A stretch of DNA of 40,849 nucleotides from Caryophanales bacterium UBA7642 (GTDB taxonomy: Bacteria; Bacillota_I; Bacilli_A; RFN20; CAG-288). Location of the stretch: contig DLIM01000049.1 of the NCBI GenBank assembly GCA_002483745.1, forward strand, positions 22,989-63,837, read 5' to 3'. Positions within the stretch are counted from its first letter, which is position 1. Each line of letters starts with the position of its first letter. Shown here in pieces: positions 15,855 to 23,418 of the stretch. Made by a program: the position numbers and the translations under genes. The notes under the pieces were generated by a model. It was not told the DNA's origin, ran no database searches, and saw only the letters and a list, made by a program, of their open reading frames with translations.

Positions 15855-16659
15855 TCCGTTTATTAAGGTCCTCATCTTAGGCGATGTGGTTGGTCCTTTA
15901 GGAAGACAAGGTGTTAAAAAATACCTAGCTCTTCATAAAGAAAAGGACCAGTTTGACTTTGTCATTGCTAACGGTGAAAACGCTACCCATGGCCATGGAT
16001 TATCGCTGGACCACTATAAGGAACTGATTGCGGATGGTGTCGACTGCGTCACTAACGGAAACCATCTCTTCAATTCACCTGACTTATTCAACCATGTGGA
16101 AGATTTCCAGTATGCTATCCGTCCCTTGAATCTCGATCCCGGCGTTCCTTTAAAAGGCAGCTTAATTTTCACCTTGAACAATGGCGCTAAAATCCGGGTT
16201 TCTAACGTTCTAGGAAGAGTCTTTATCCCGATGGCTCAAACCAATCCTTTCTATGCCATGGATGAAGTCCTCAAGGATGACAAAGAACCCATTATCAACT
16301 TAGTGGATTTCCATGCTGAGGCTACTGCCGAAAAAAGAATCATGGCCGAATACCTAGATGGCCGAGTTACGGCTGTCTTTGGTACCCATACCCATGTCCA
16401 GACTAACGATCCTAAGATTCTCAATAAAGGGACTTTCTTCTTAACCGATGTTGGCATGAACGGCGCTTATGATTCCGTCCTTGGCGATGCTAAGGAAGGA
16501 AGCATGAAAAGAACTATCACCGGAATGCCGGCTACGATGGAGGTTTTCAAGAAGGGAAAAATACTGGTCAATGGTCTAATATTGAAGATTAGTACCGTGA
16601 CCGGATTAGTTGAAGAATATCAGCTTGTCAACGAAGAATTTGAAAGTGACCCCAAGTAA
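15844..16659 (+). CDS. ymdB: YmdB-family metallophosphoesterase
   Basis: About 271 residues. YmdB is a di-iron phosphodiesterase (2',3'-cAMP hydrolysis in vitro) that affects biofilm and motility decisions and partners functionally with RNase Y. The metal ligands are visible: GDVVG (Asp), NGEN (Glu, Asn), NGNH (Asn), DFHAEAT (His), GTHTHVQT (two His). The usual GNHTWDN is GNHLFNS here. The family starts just before KVLILGDVVG. No ATG is available, so TTG 15844, overlapping rny by 11 bases and preceded by GAGGG, is the best start; ATT 15862 is less likely. A terminator overlaps its stop codon. Confidence 0.9.
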   Translation: MLSSPFIKVLILGDVVGPLGRQGVKKYLALHKEKDQFDFVIANGENATHGHGLSLDHYKELIADGVDCVTNGNHLFNSPDLFNHVEDFQYAIRPLNLDPGVPLKGSLIFTLNNGAKIRVSNVLGRVFIPMAQTNPFYAMDEVLKDDKEPIINLVDFHAEATAEKRIMAEYLDGRVTAVFGTHTHVQTNDPKILNKGTFFLTDVGMNGAYDSVLGDAKEGSMKRTITGMPATMEVFKKGKILVNGLILKISTVTGLVEEYQLVNEEFESDPK

Positions 16660-16675
16660 GGGGCCACTTTTCTTT
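16643..16675 (+). terminator. Terminator overlapping the ymdB stop codon
   Basis: AAAGTG-A-CCCC (16643-16653) pairs with GGGG-C-CACTTT (16660-16670), with one A/C mismatch, then TTCTTT. The loop AAGTAA contains the ymdB stop codon TAA, so the hairpin lies partly in coding sequence. Confidence 0.75.
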
Positions 16676-16704
16676 AAAAAGCTACAAAACACACATTTTT
16701 CATC

Positions 16705-16732
16705 TTGTAAAATAGCCTTTTTGATATATAAT
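16705..16732 (+). promoter_or_regulatory. Promoter of spoVS
   Basis: TTGTAA (16705-16710), 16-base spacer, TATAAT (16727-16732); a second TATAAT overlaps at 16732-16737. It sits between the ymdB terminator and the spoVS Shine-Dalgarno (AAAGAGG). Confidence 0.65.
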
Positions 16733-16759
16733 ATAATTCTAGAAAGAGGTTTATCTAAA

Positions 16760-17143
16760 ATGACCACATTAAAAGCCAGTGGAAACACTCAAATTCAGAA
16801 GTTAGCCGGAGCTATTGCCGGTAACATTCGTCAGGAAGGTGCTGTTCAGATTTCATTAGTCGGAGCTTCTGCTCTCAACCAGGCTATCAAGGCCTGCATC
16901 GTTTCCAGAAGATTCCTCAAGGATGATCAGACTCCTAGCGATATCGCTATTCAGCCGGAATTCTTGATGCAGAATTTTTCTGAGCCTTCATCAACTGAGA
17001 CCAGAGAAGTCACCACTATCATGCTTCATATCAAGAAGGTTGATTTTGATCCTGAACATGCTGTTTCTTCTGAAGTCCCTAAGCATGAAGAAGCTAAGCC
17101 TGCTACTGCTCCTGCTACCGATACTCCTGCTGAAAATAAGTAG
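16760..17143 (+). CDS. spoVS: Stage V sporulation protein S-like protein with acidic/Pro-Ala tail
   Basis: 127 residues. Residues 1-90 match SpoVS (Alba-like fold, about 86 residues): LKASGNTQIQKLAGAIAGNI, QISLVGASALNQAIKACIVS, and a C-terminal beta-strand region ending TTIMLHIKKV. About 35 extra residues follow, rich in Glu, Ala, Pro and Thr (EEAKPATAPATDTPAENK), probably disordered. SpoVS is found in many non-sporulating bacteria and is presumed to bind nucleic acid; its role is unclear. ATG 16760 is chosen because it follows AAAGAGG and begins the conserved domain; an upstream extension would overlap ymdB and its terminator. Order ymdB-spoVS-miaB is conserved in Bacilli. Confidence 0.88.
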   Translation: MTTLKASGNTQIQKLAGAIAGNIRQEGAVQISLVGASALNQAIKACIVSRRFLKDDQTPSDIAIQPEFLMQNFSEPSSTETREVTTIMLHIKKVDFDPEHAVSSEVPKHEEAKPATAPATDTPAENK

Positions 17144-17160
17144 TATCAAGATTTAAATCG

Positions 17161-18615
17161 ATGAAAAAGCACCGCCTTGTATCGCTTCCCTCGCTGAGGG
17201 AAGCGGCTAGACGGGATCCTAATTGCCCTATAAGCTATCTAAAGGCTGATACGAAACCAGATTCTTTTCTTGTCTCTTGGGGACAGGGAAAGATTTTTTG
17301 TATCAGGACTTACGGCTGCCAGGCTAATGTCAGGGATTCCGAAATAATCCGTGGTTTTTTACTCGCCTTAGGAATGAAGGAAACTGATTCCTTTGCTGAG
17401 GCTGATTTTATATTGTTCAATACCTGCGCTATCAGAGAGAATGCCGAAAATCATTTGTATGGTGAATTAGGTCAGGCTAAGGATGCCTATGAGCATAAGC
17501 CAGACCTAATTATCGGTATCTGTGGCTGTGTGATGCAGGAGGAAGTCCCAGTTAAGCATATTCTTGATCATTTTCCCTTTGTCAGTCTGATTTTCGGAAC
17601 TAACAATATGACTTCCTTCTATAGTCTTTTAGAGGAAGTCATCAAGAAGAATGTTCTTCTAGTGGATGTCCGCTCCGGCTCTACTGCCGTTGAGGAAGGG
17701 TTGCCGGAAAGCAAGGAAAGCCGTTTATCGAAAGTCTCCGCCTTTGTCAACATCATGTATGGCTGCGATAAATTCTGCACTTACTGTATTGTTCCTTTTA
17801 CGCGTGGCAAAGAGCGCTCTCGAAAAGTCGAGGATATTCTTTCTGAAGTTAACTGCTTAAAGCAAGAAGGTTACAAGCAAGTCACTTTGTTAGGTCAAAA
17901 CGTTGATGCCTATGGAAAAGACTTCGGAGACAAGTACGCTTTCGCTGACCTTTTAGAGAAAGTGGCTTTGACGGGTATTCCCCGTATTAGGTTTGTTACT
18001 CCTTATCCTTCAGACTTTAATACTAAGGTTTTTGATGTGATGGCTAAATACCCTAATGTCATGCCTTCTCTCCATCTTCCTGTTCAATCCGGAAGCAATG
18101 CCGTTCTTAAGAGAATGAATAGGCGTTATACTAGAGAGCAATATTTAGCAATAGCCCATGAACTAAGAGAAAGATTACCGGACGTCTATTTGACAACCGA
18201 TATCATTGTGGGATTCCCTGGAGAAACGGAAGCCGACTTTGAAGGGACCCTTTCTCTCTGTCAGGAAGTTAAGTATGATGCTGCCTATACTTTTATCTTC
18301 TCTCCTCGCCCAGGTACGCCTGCTTACTTCATGAAGGATGATACTTCTATGGCTACTAAGCATGAGCGCTTTGACCGTCTTAAAGACCTGATTGAAAAGC
18401 TTACCGCCGAAAAAGCCGATACTGCGGTCAATCAGGATGTGGAAGTCCTCTTTGAAGATGTCTCTAAGAAAGACCCCTCTATGATTACCGGCTATGATAG
18501 ACATAATAAACTAGTCCATGTCAAAGGCGATAAGTCTTTGATTGGTCAAATTAGAATGGTTCATATCCTTGAATCGCATACCTATTCTTTGATTGGTGAG
18601 GTTAAAGATGAGTGA
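17161..18615 (+). CDS. miaB: tRNA-2-methylthio-N6-dimethylallyladenosine synthase MiaB
   Basis: 484-residue radical-SAM methylthiotransferase converting i6A37 to ms2i6A37 in tRNA. The N-terminal UPF0004 domain carries Cys53 (TYGCQAN), Cys89 (FNTCAIRE) and Cys123 (GICGCVMQ) for the auxiliary [4Fe-4S] cluster; the radical-SAM motif CDKFCTYC gives Cys202, Cys206, Cys209; a TRAM domain closes the protein. CAIRE and MYGCDKFCTYCIVPFTRG favour MiaB over MtaB or RimO. No clear Shine-Dalgarno precedes ATG 17161. Its substrate is made by MiaA, encoded 6 kb downstream as a fusion. ricA starts inside its last codons. Confidence 0.95.
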   Translation: MKKHRLVSLPSLREAARRDPNCPISYLKADTKPDSFLVSWGQGKIFCIRTYGCQANVRDSEIIRGFLLALGMKETDSFAEADFILFNTCAIRENAENHLYGELGQAKDAYEHKPDLIIGICGCVMQEEVPVKHILDHFPFVSLIFGTNNMTSFYSLLEEVIKKNVLLVDVRSGSTAVEEGLPESKESRLSKVSAFVNIMYGCDKFCTYCIVPFTRGKERSRKVEDILSEVNCLKQEGYKQVTLLGQNVDAYGKDFGDKYAFADLLEKVALTGIPRIRFVTPYPSDFNTKVFDVMAKYPNVMPSLHLPVQSGSNAVLKRMNRRYTREQYLAIAHELRERLPDVYLTTDIIVGFPGETEADFEGTLSLCQEVKYDAAYTFIFSPRPGTPAYFMKDDTSMATKHERFDRLKDLIEKLTAEKADTAVNQDVEVLFEDVSKKDPSMITGYDRHNKLVHVKGDKSLIGQIRMVHILESHTYSLIGEVKDE

Positions 18616-18922
18616 AGAAAACGATCTGACTATAGAAGCTAAGAAGTTAGTCAGCGATTTTCAGGATACTGTTGCATATAAAAGCTATCAACAGCTTTTA
18701 AAGAGCCAAGAAAGCAACGCTAGGCTGCTAAAACTTGATAAAGACCGCAAAGACTTGCAGTCGAAGATCAAGTATTTAAGCCCGGAAAAGCAGAAAGAAG
18801 CTATTAAGCTTTGCCAAGAGCTAAATGATGAATACAATAACGACCCTCTAATTGTTAATCTTAGGCAAGCCAAAGAAGAAGTTTTGAATCTACTCTATCC
18901 CTTAAATAATACGGGGCTTTAG
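18608..18922 (+). CDS. ricA: RicA/YmcA family regulator of RNase Y
   Basis: 104 residues of the YlbF/YmcA (Com_YlbF) family: a helical, charged protein with the pattern FQDTVAYKSYQQLLKS...LDKDRKDLQSKIKYLSPEKQKEAIKLCQELNDEYNNDPLI. In B. subtilis YmcA, YlbF and YaaT form an Fe-S-containing complex that targets RNase Y to polycistronic transcripts. ATG 18608 overlaps the end of miaB by 8 bases and follows GGTGAGG. Order miaB-ymcA-mutS is as in B. subtilis, but without ymcC and cotE. Only a C-terminal Cys-free sequence is seen here: there is no cysteine except Cys65 or so in KLCQEL. Confidence 0.85.
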   Translation: MSEENDLTIEAKKLVSDFQDTVAYKSYQQLLKSQESNARLLKLDKDRKDLQSKIKYLSPEKQKEAIKLCQELNDEYNNDPLIVNLRQAKEEVLNLLYPLNNTGL

Positions 18923-18943
18923 AAGCAAGTATTGGTCGAAAAA

Positions 18944-18952
18944 TGCTATAAT
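18944..18952 (+). promoter_or_regulatory. Extended -10 promoter of mutS
   Basis: TGCTATAAT is a perfect extended -10 element (TGN plus TATAAT), about 30 bases before the mutS start. No good -35 is present, as expected for this promoter class. Confidence 0.55.
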
Positions 18953-18981
18953 TTCTATATCTGTTCAAAAGAGAAAAACTG

Positions 18982-21531
18982 ATGGCAAAAAGCATAGTTA
19001 AAGATACCGAAGATAAGAATTTTACTCCGATGGTGGAGCAGTACCTGACTTTTAAGAAACAGTACGGCGATATCATCCTCTTTTTCCGTATCGGAGACTT
19101 CTATGAGATGTTCCTTCATGATGCTGAGATTGCTAGCAAAGAACTCCAGCTTTTCCTGACTAAGAAGGCTTGCGGAAACGGTCAATTTATACCGATGTGC
19201 GGTATTCCTCATCGTGCTTACCTTTCCTATGCCCAGAAGCTGATTGATCGAGGCTATAAGGTCGCCATCTGCGAACAGGTTGAAGATCCTAAGCTTACTA
19301 AGAAGCTCGTTAAAAGAGATGTCATCCAGATTATCTCACCCGGCGCCAACTTGGATCTGAACTCAACTGACAATAATTTCATTGCTTCTTTAGGAACCTA
19401 TGATTTCTTAGCCATCTTAGCCTATGCTGACTTATCAACCGGTGAAATGAAATGCCTTAATTTTGAAAACAATAAAGAGAGGATTCTTGAAGAATTGCTT
19501 TCTTTGGATATTAAGGAATTAGTCGTACCGACCAATATGGATGCGGCTTTGATTGTTTATCTTAAGCACAATTCCAATATCTGCTTATCCTACTATAACG
19601 ATGATTCTTCTTCCATTGAAACCGATAGTCTTTTTGGCAATTTGAAAGATGACAGGCAGATAGCGACTTCGGCTAGACTTTACAATTATCTGAAGAATAT
19701 GGAAAGACGAGATCTGACCTACTTTAAGCCAGTCAAGAATATGATGGGCTTAAAGACTATGAACATCGATTATTCGGCCCAGTCCAATATGGAATTGGTA
19801 AAGAGTCTTGACGGCAAATCCTTCGGTACTTTATATTGGCTTCTCAATCAGACTAAGACTCCTATGGGCTCTAGATACTTAAAGAGCCAGATTGTCGCTC
19901 CTTCTGCCAGTCAAACCGAAATCAATCGCCGTCTTAACTTAACTGATGGCTTTGTCAGACATTATATTGAAAGAGAAAACCTCAGGAATGATTTAGCTGA
20001 TGTCTTTGATATGGAAAGACTGATAGCGAGAATGGGATATGAAAACTGCAATGGTCATGACTTACTCCAGTTAAAGAAGTCTTTAGCCATTCTTCCTAAG
20101 CTCCATTTAGACTTGAAGGCGATAACTGATGTTCCTGAACTCAAAGATATTGATCAGCGCTTAGGCGATTATACCGATTTAGTTAGCCTTTTAGATAAAG
20201 CTATCTCTGAAGACTGCCCTTTAACTATCACTGATGGTGAAATCTTCAAGAGGGGTTATGACCCTAAGCTTGATGAACTGATAGATTTAACCGGTGATGC
20301 TAAGACTTGGATCACGAATTTGGAGATTCAGGAAAAGCAGAGAACCGGAATCCATAATTTAAGAGTCGGCTATAACACGGTTTTTGGCTATTTCATTGAA
20401 GTCAGTGCCGGACAGGTCAGTTTAGTTAAGCCGGAATTCGGCTATATCAGAAAACAGACTATAAAGACCGGCGAAAGATACGTTACCGCCGAGCTTAAGG
20501 AGAAAGAGGATAGAATCCTTAGAGCCTCGGAAGAGAGAAAGTCTATGGAGTATGCTCTCTTTAAGGACTTAAGGAAAAAGATATCTTCTTATACCGAAAA
20601 GATTCAAACTACCAGTGACGCTTTAGCTGAACTGGATTATTATCTTGATCTGGCCTTTGTCTCTAGCGAGAACAACTATATCCGCCCAACATTCACTAAT
20701 GATCGCAGTATCTCTGTCACTAATGCTAGACATCCAATCATTGAAAAAGCTAGCCCCAATACCGTGTTTGTCGCTAATGATTACCTGATGGACAGTAAAA
20801 CTGATGTCTTAATCATTACCGGTCCTAATATGGGTGGTAAATCCACCTATATGAAGGAATTCGGACTATTGGTAATCATGGCTCAGATTGGCTGCTTTGT
20901 TCCAGCCGACACCTGCTCTTTACCAGTCTTTGATTCTCTCTTTACTAGAATCGGTGCTAGCGACAACCTGATTAAAGGCCAGTCTACCTTTATGACCGAG
21001 ATGTCGGAAGTTGCCGAAGCTTTAGCTAAGGCTACTCCTGATAGTCTTTTCCTTTTCGATGAAATCGGTAGGGGAACGGCTACTTATGATGGTATGGCTA
21101 TTGCCCAGTCTATCATCGAATACATTGTTAAGTATGTCCATTCTAAGACGCTTTTCTCCACTCACTACCATGAAATCACTAAGCTGAGTGAGAAAATAGA
21201 AGGCGTAAAGAATATTCACTGTGAAGTCAAAGAAGATAACGGAGAAGTTACCTTCCTTTATAAGATGAAGCCAGGCAGCATGGATAAGAGTTACGGTGTC
21301 AATGTCGCCAAACTGGCTGGGCTTCCAAATGAGATCACAACTCGTGCTACTGAACTATTGACTTCTTTTGAAAGCAACAGCAAGATTCATCCTGATCAGA
21401 TCAAGGAAGTAAAGCCTGTCGAAATCCATGAAAGCGAAGTTGTTTCTGACCTTAAGAAGCTTGATCCTATGACTTTATCGCCTTTAGAGGCTTTGAATTA
21501 TTTGATAGATTTGAAGAAGAAGGCTAAGTAA
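18982..21531 (+). CDS. mutS: DNA mismatch repair protein MutS
   Basis: 849-residue mismatch-recognition ATPase. The N-terminal domain has the mismatch-wedging motif GDFYEMF (Phe-x-Glu, about 38-44); connector, lever and clamp domains follow; the ATPase has Walker A GPNMGGKST (about 614-622), Walker B LFLFDEIGRGTATYDG and the SHYHEI-type FSTHYHEIT. A C-terminal dimerisation tail is present. Length matches MutS1 (about 850), not MutS2. Abuts mutL with no gap, so the two are co-translated as in most Bacilli. Confidence 0.97.
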   Translation: MAKSIVKDTEDKNFTPMVEQYLTFKKQYGDIILFFRIGDFYEMFLHDAEIASKELQLFLTKKACGNGQFIPMCGIPHRAYLSYAQKLIDRGYKVAICEQVEDPKLTKKLVKRDVIQIISPGANLDLNSTDNNFIASLGTYDFLAILAYADLSTGEMKCLNFENNKERILEELLSLDIKELVVPTNMDAALIVYLKHNSNICLSYYNDDSSSIETDSLFGNLKDDRQIATSARLYNYLKNMERRDLTYFKPVKNMMGLKTMNIDYSAQSNMELVKSLDGKSFGTLYWLLNQTKTPMGSRYLKSQIVAPSASQTEINRRLNLTDGFVRHYIERENLRNDLADVFDMERLIARMGYENCNGHDLLQLKKSLAILPKLHLDLKAITDVPELKDIDQRLGDYTDLVSLLDKAISEDCPLTITDGEIFKRGYDPKLDELIDLTGDAKTWITNLEIQEKQRTGIHNLRVGYNTVFGYFIEVSAGQVSLVKPEFGYIRKQTIKTGERYVTAELKEKEDRILRASEERKSMEYALFKDLRKKISSYTEKIQTTSDALAELDYYLDLAFVSSENNYIRPTFTNDRSISVTNARHPIIEKASPNTVFVANDYLMDSKTDVLIITGPNMGGKSTYMKEFGLLVIMAQIGCFVPADTCSLPVFDSLFTRIGASDNLIKGQSTFMTEMSEVAEALAKATPDSLFLFDEIGRGTATYDGMAIAQSIIEYIVKYVHSKTLFSTHYHEITKLSEKIEGVKNIHCEVKEDNGEVTFLYKMKPGSMDKSYGVNVAKLAGLPNEITTRATELLTSFESNSKIHPDQIKEVKPVEIHESEVVSDLKKLDPMTLSPLEALNYLIDLKKKAK

Positions 21532-23418
21532 ATGTCTAAAATTGCTTTAATGAAGCCGGAGTTAGCTAACTTAATAGCTGCCGGTGAAGTCATCGAAAGA
21601 CCCGCCAGTGTCATCAAGGAACTAGTTGAAAATTCTTTGGATGCCGAAGCCAAGAACATCTATGTCGGTGCCACGGATTACGGCAAAGGGGAAATCCTTG
21701 TCAAGGATGATGGCTCTGGTATGGATAGAGATGATGCCAAAGCCTGCTTTTTAAGACATGCTTCTAGCAAGATTAAGACTGAATATGATTTATCTAGAAT
21801 TAAGACTTTAGGATTTAGAGGTGAAGCTATTCCTTCAATTGCTGCTGTCAGCAAAGTTAATCTCATTACTTCAACCGGTAATGGCGCTGGGACTGAAGTC
21901 GATTCCAATCCTAATGAAGAATTGCTTGTCATGGATGCCCCGTCTAGGAAAGGTACTATCTTTAAGGTTTCTAATCTTTTCTTTAATACTCCAGCCCGTC
22001 TTAAGTATTTGAAATCCAGTCAGGTTGAGACTTATAACATTATTGAGACTGTTGAACATCTAGCCTTAGGCTTCCCTGAAGTCTCTTTTTCCTTAGCTAT
22101 TGACGGCAAAGAAATCTTCAGGACTTCCGGAAGAGGGGACTTATTAGAGACTATCCAGAAGATTTACGGAAATGAAATAGCTCAGCAGCTTTATTTTGTC
22201 AAAAAGGAAGGAGTCGCCTATTCTTTCTCCGGTTTTGTTTCTAAACCGGAACTCAGCTATTCAAAAAGATATAATCTTTTGACCTTCCTTAATAAGCGCT
22301 GCATCTATGACTATAAGATCAATAAATCCATCGAAGAGGCCTACAAGGATTATCTGCCTCCTCTACGTTATCCTTTCTGCATCATCGATTTGGATCTTGA
22401 TTACTCTTTAGTCGATGTCAATGTCCATCCCACCAAGAAAGAAGTCAGAATCTCCATGGAAGATGAGATTGCTAAAGACATCAAGGATGAAATCATTAAG
22501 ACCCTTGCTAACAAGAAACCTATCTATTCGGCCAGTGAGGATAGTAAGACCCTTAAGGACTTAGATATCGGTAGTGATTCTTCTGCCATTGATATTGAAG
22601 ATATCAAAGAAGAAGAAAAGAGTAACAGCAATGTTAGCTATCAAGATGTTAAGCCGATAAAGCGTCAAGAAGAAGACAAATATTTTCAGGATTCTTTGCC
22701 ACTTGAGCCCACCTTTGAATCCCAGACAGTCGTCAAAGATCATCCTTCTAATACTGTTACTGATAAACATGAAGCTAGCTTTTCTTCAGACGACTACTAT
22801 TCCACTATCTTCGATAAAGCCGGCTTTACGAATAAGCTTCCCGAGATGCATCCTATCGGACAGGTTCTTGAGACCTATATTGTCTGTAACTCTAATGATT
22901 GCTTCTATCTGATTGATCAGCATGCCGCTGCTGAAAGAATCAACTTTGAAAAAACCGAGGCTTTATTTAAGTCCATCCGTTCAAGGGTGGTACCTCTTTT
23001 CCCTATTACTTTAGAATTGTCCTTTAAAGAGAAAGAGAACTATGACGAAGAACATCAGGCTAGGCTTAATTCTTTAGGCATCATCACGGAGATGTTTGGC
23101 GATAAAACGATTAAAGTTACTGAGATACCCTCCTTCTTAGCCGATAAGGATGATGAGGGCATCATCCGGGATTGCGTCTCTTCCTGCCTGAATGATGAAG
23201 CTAGCGATCCTATTGATTTATTGCATCTTACGATTGCTAATATTGCCTGCAAGAAATCAATCAAGGCTAATCATTTGATGTCTATCAATGAAATAGAAGG
23301 GCTTTTAAGGGATTTAGCTAGGTGTGCTAATCCAGCTAACTGTCCTCATGGACGTCCGACTATGATTAAGATTACTAAAGATGATGTAGAGAAGATCTTC
23401 CGGAGGTCCGGTTTTTGA
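21532..23418 (+). CDS. mutL: DNA mismatch repair protein MutL
   Basis: 628 residues. GHKL ATPase N-terminus with VIERPASVIKELVENSLDA (Glu and Asn of motif I), DDGSGM, and GFRGEA. A Lys/Glu/Ser-rich linker lies at about 335-420. The C-terminal endonuclease domain carries DQHAAAERINFEKTE (about 462-476), the DQHA.x2.E.x4.E nicking site, and CPHGRPTM near the end. It is therefore a nicking-type MutL, consistent with a Bacillota lacking MutH. Its stop overlaps the TTG start of miaA-tcdA. Confidence 0.97.
   Translation: MSKIALMKPELANLIAAGEVIERPASVIKELVENSLDAEAKNIYVGATDYGKGEILVKDDGSGMDRDDAKACFLRHASSKIKTEYDLSRIKTLGFRGEAIPSIAAVSKVNLITSTGNGAGTEVDSNPNEELLVMDAPSRKGTIFKVSNLFFNTPARLKYLKSSQVETYNIIETVEHLALGFPEVSFSLAIDGKEIFRTSGRGDLLETIQKIYGNEIAQQLYFVKKEGVAYSFSGFVSKPELSYSKRYNLLTFLNKRCIYDYKINKSIEEAYKDYLPPLRYPFCIIDLDLDYSLVDVNVHPTKKEVRISMEDEIAKDIKDEIIKTLANKKPIYSASEDSKTLKDLDIGSDSSAIDIEDIKEEEKSNSNVSYQDVKPIKRQEEDKYFQDSLPLEPTFESQTVVKDHPSNTVTDKHEASFSSDDYYSTIFDKAGFTNKLPEMHPIGQVLETYIVCNSNDCFYLIDQHAAAERINFEKTEALFKSIRSRVVPLFPITLELSFKEKENYDEEHQARLNSLGIITEMFGDKTIKVTEIPSFLADKDDEGIIRDCVSSCLNDEASDPIDLLHLTIANIACKKSIKANHLMSINEIEGLLRDLARCANPANCPHGRPTMIKITKDDVEKIFRRSGF

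Noticed and set aside
16610..16759. Upstream extension of spoVS by 50 codons
   Set aside because: It covers the end of ymdB, a terminator and a promoter; the family begins at ATG 16760.
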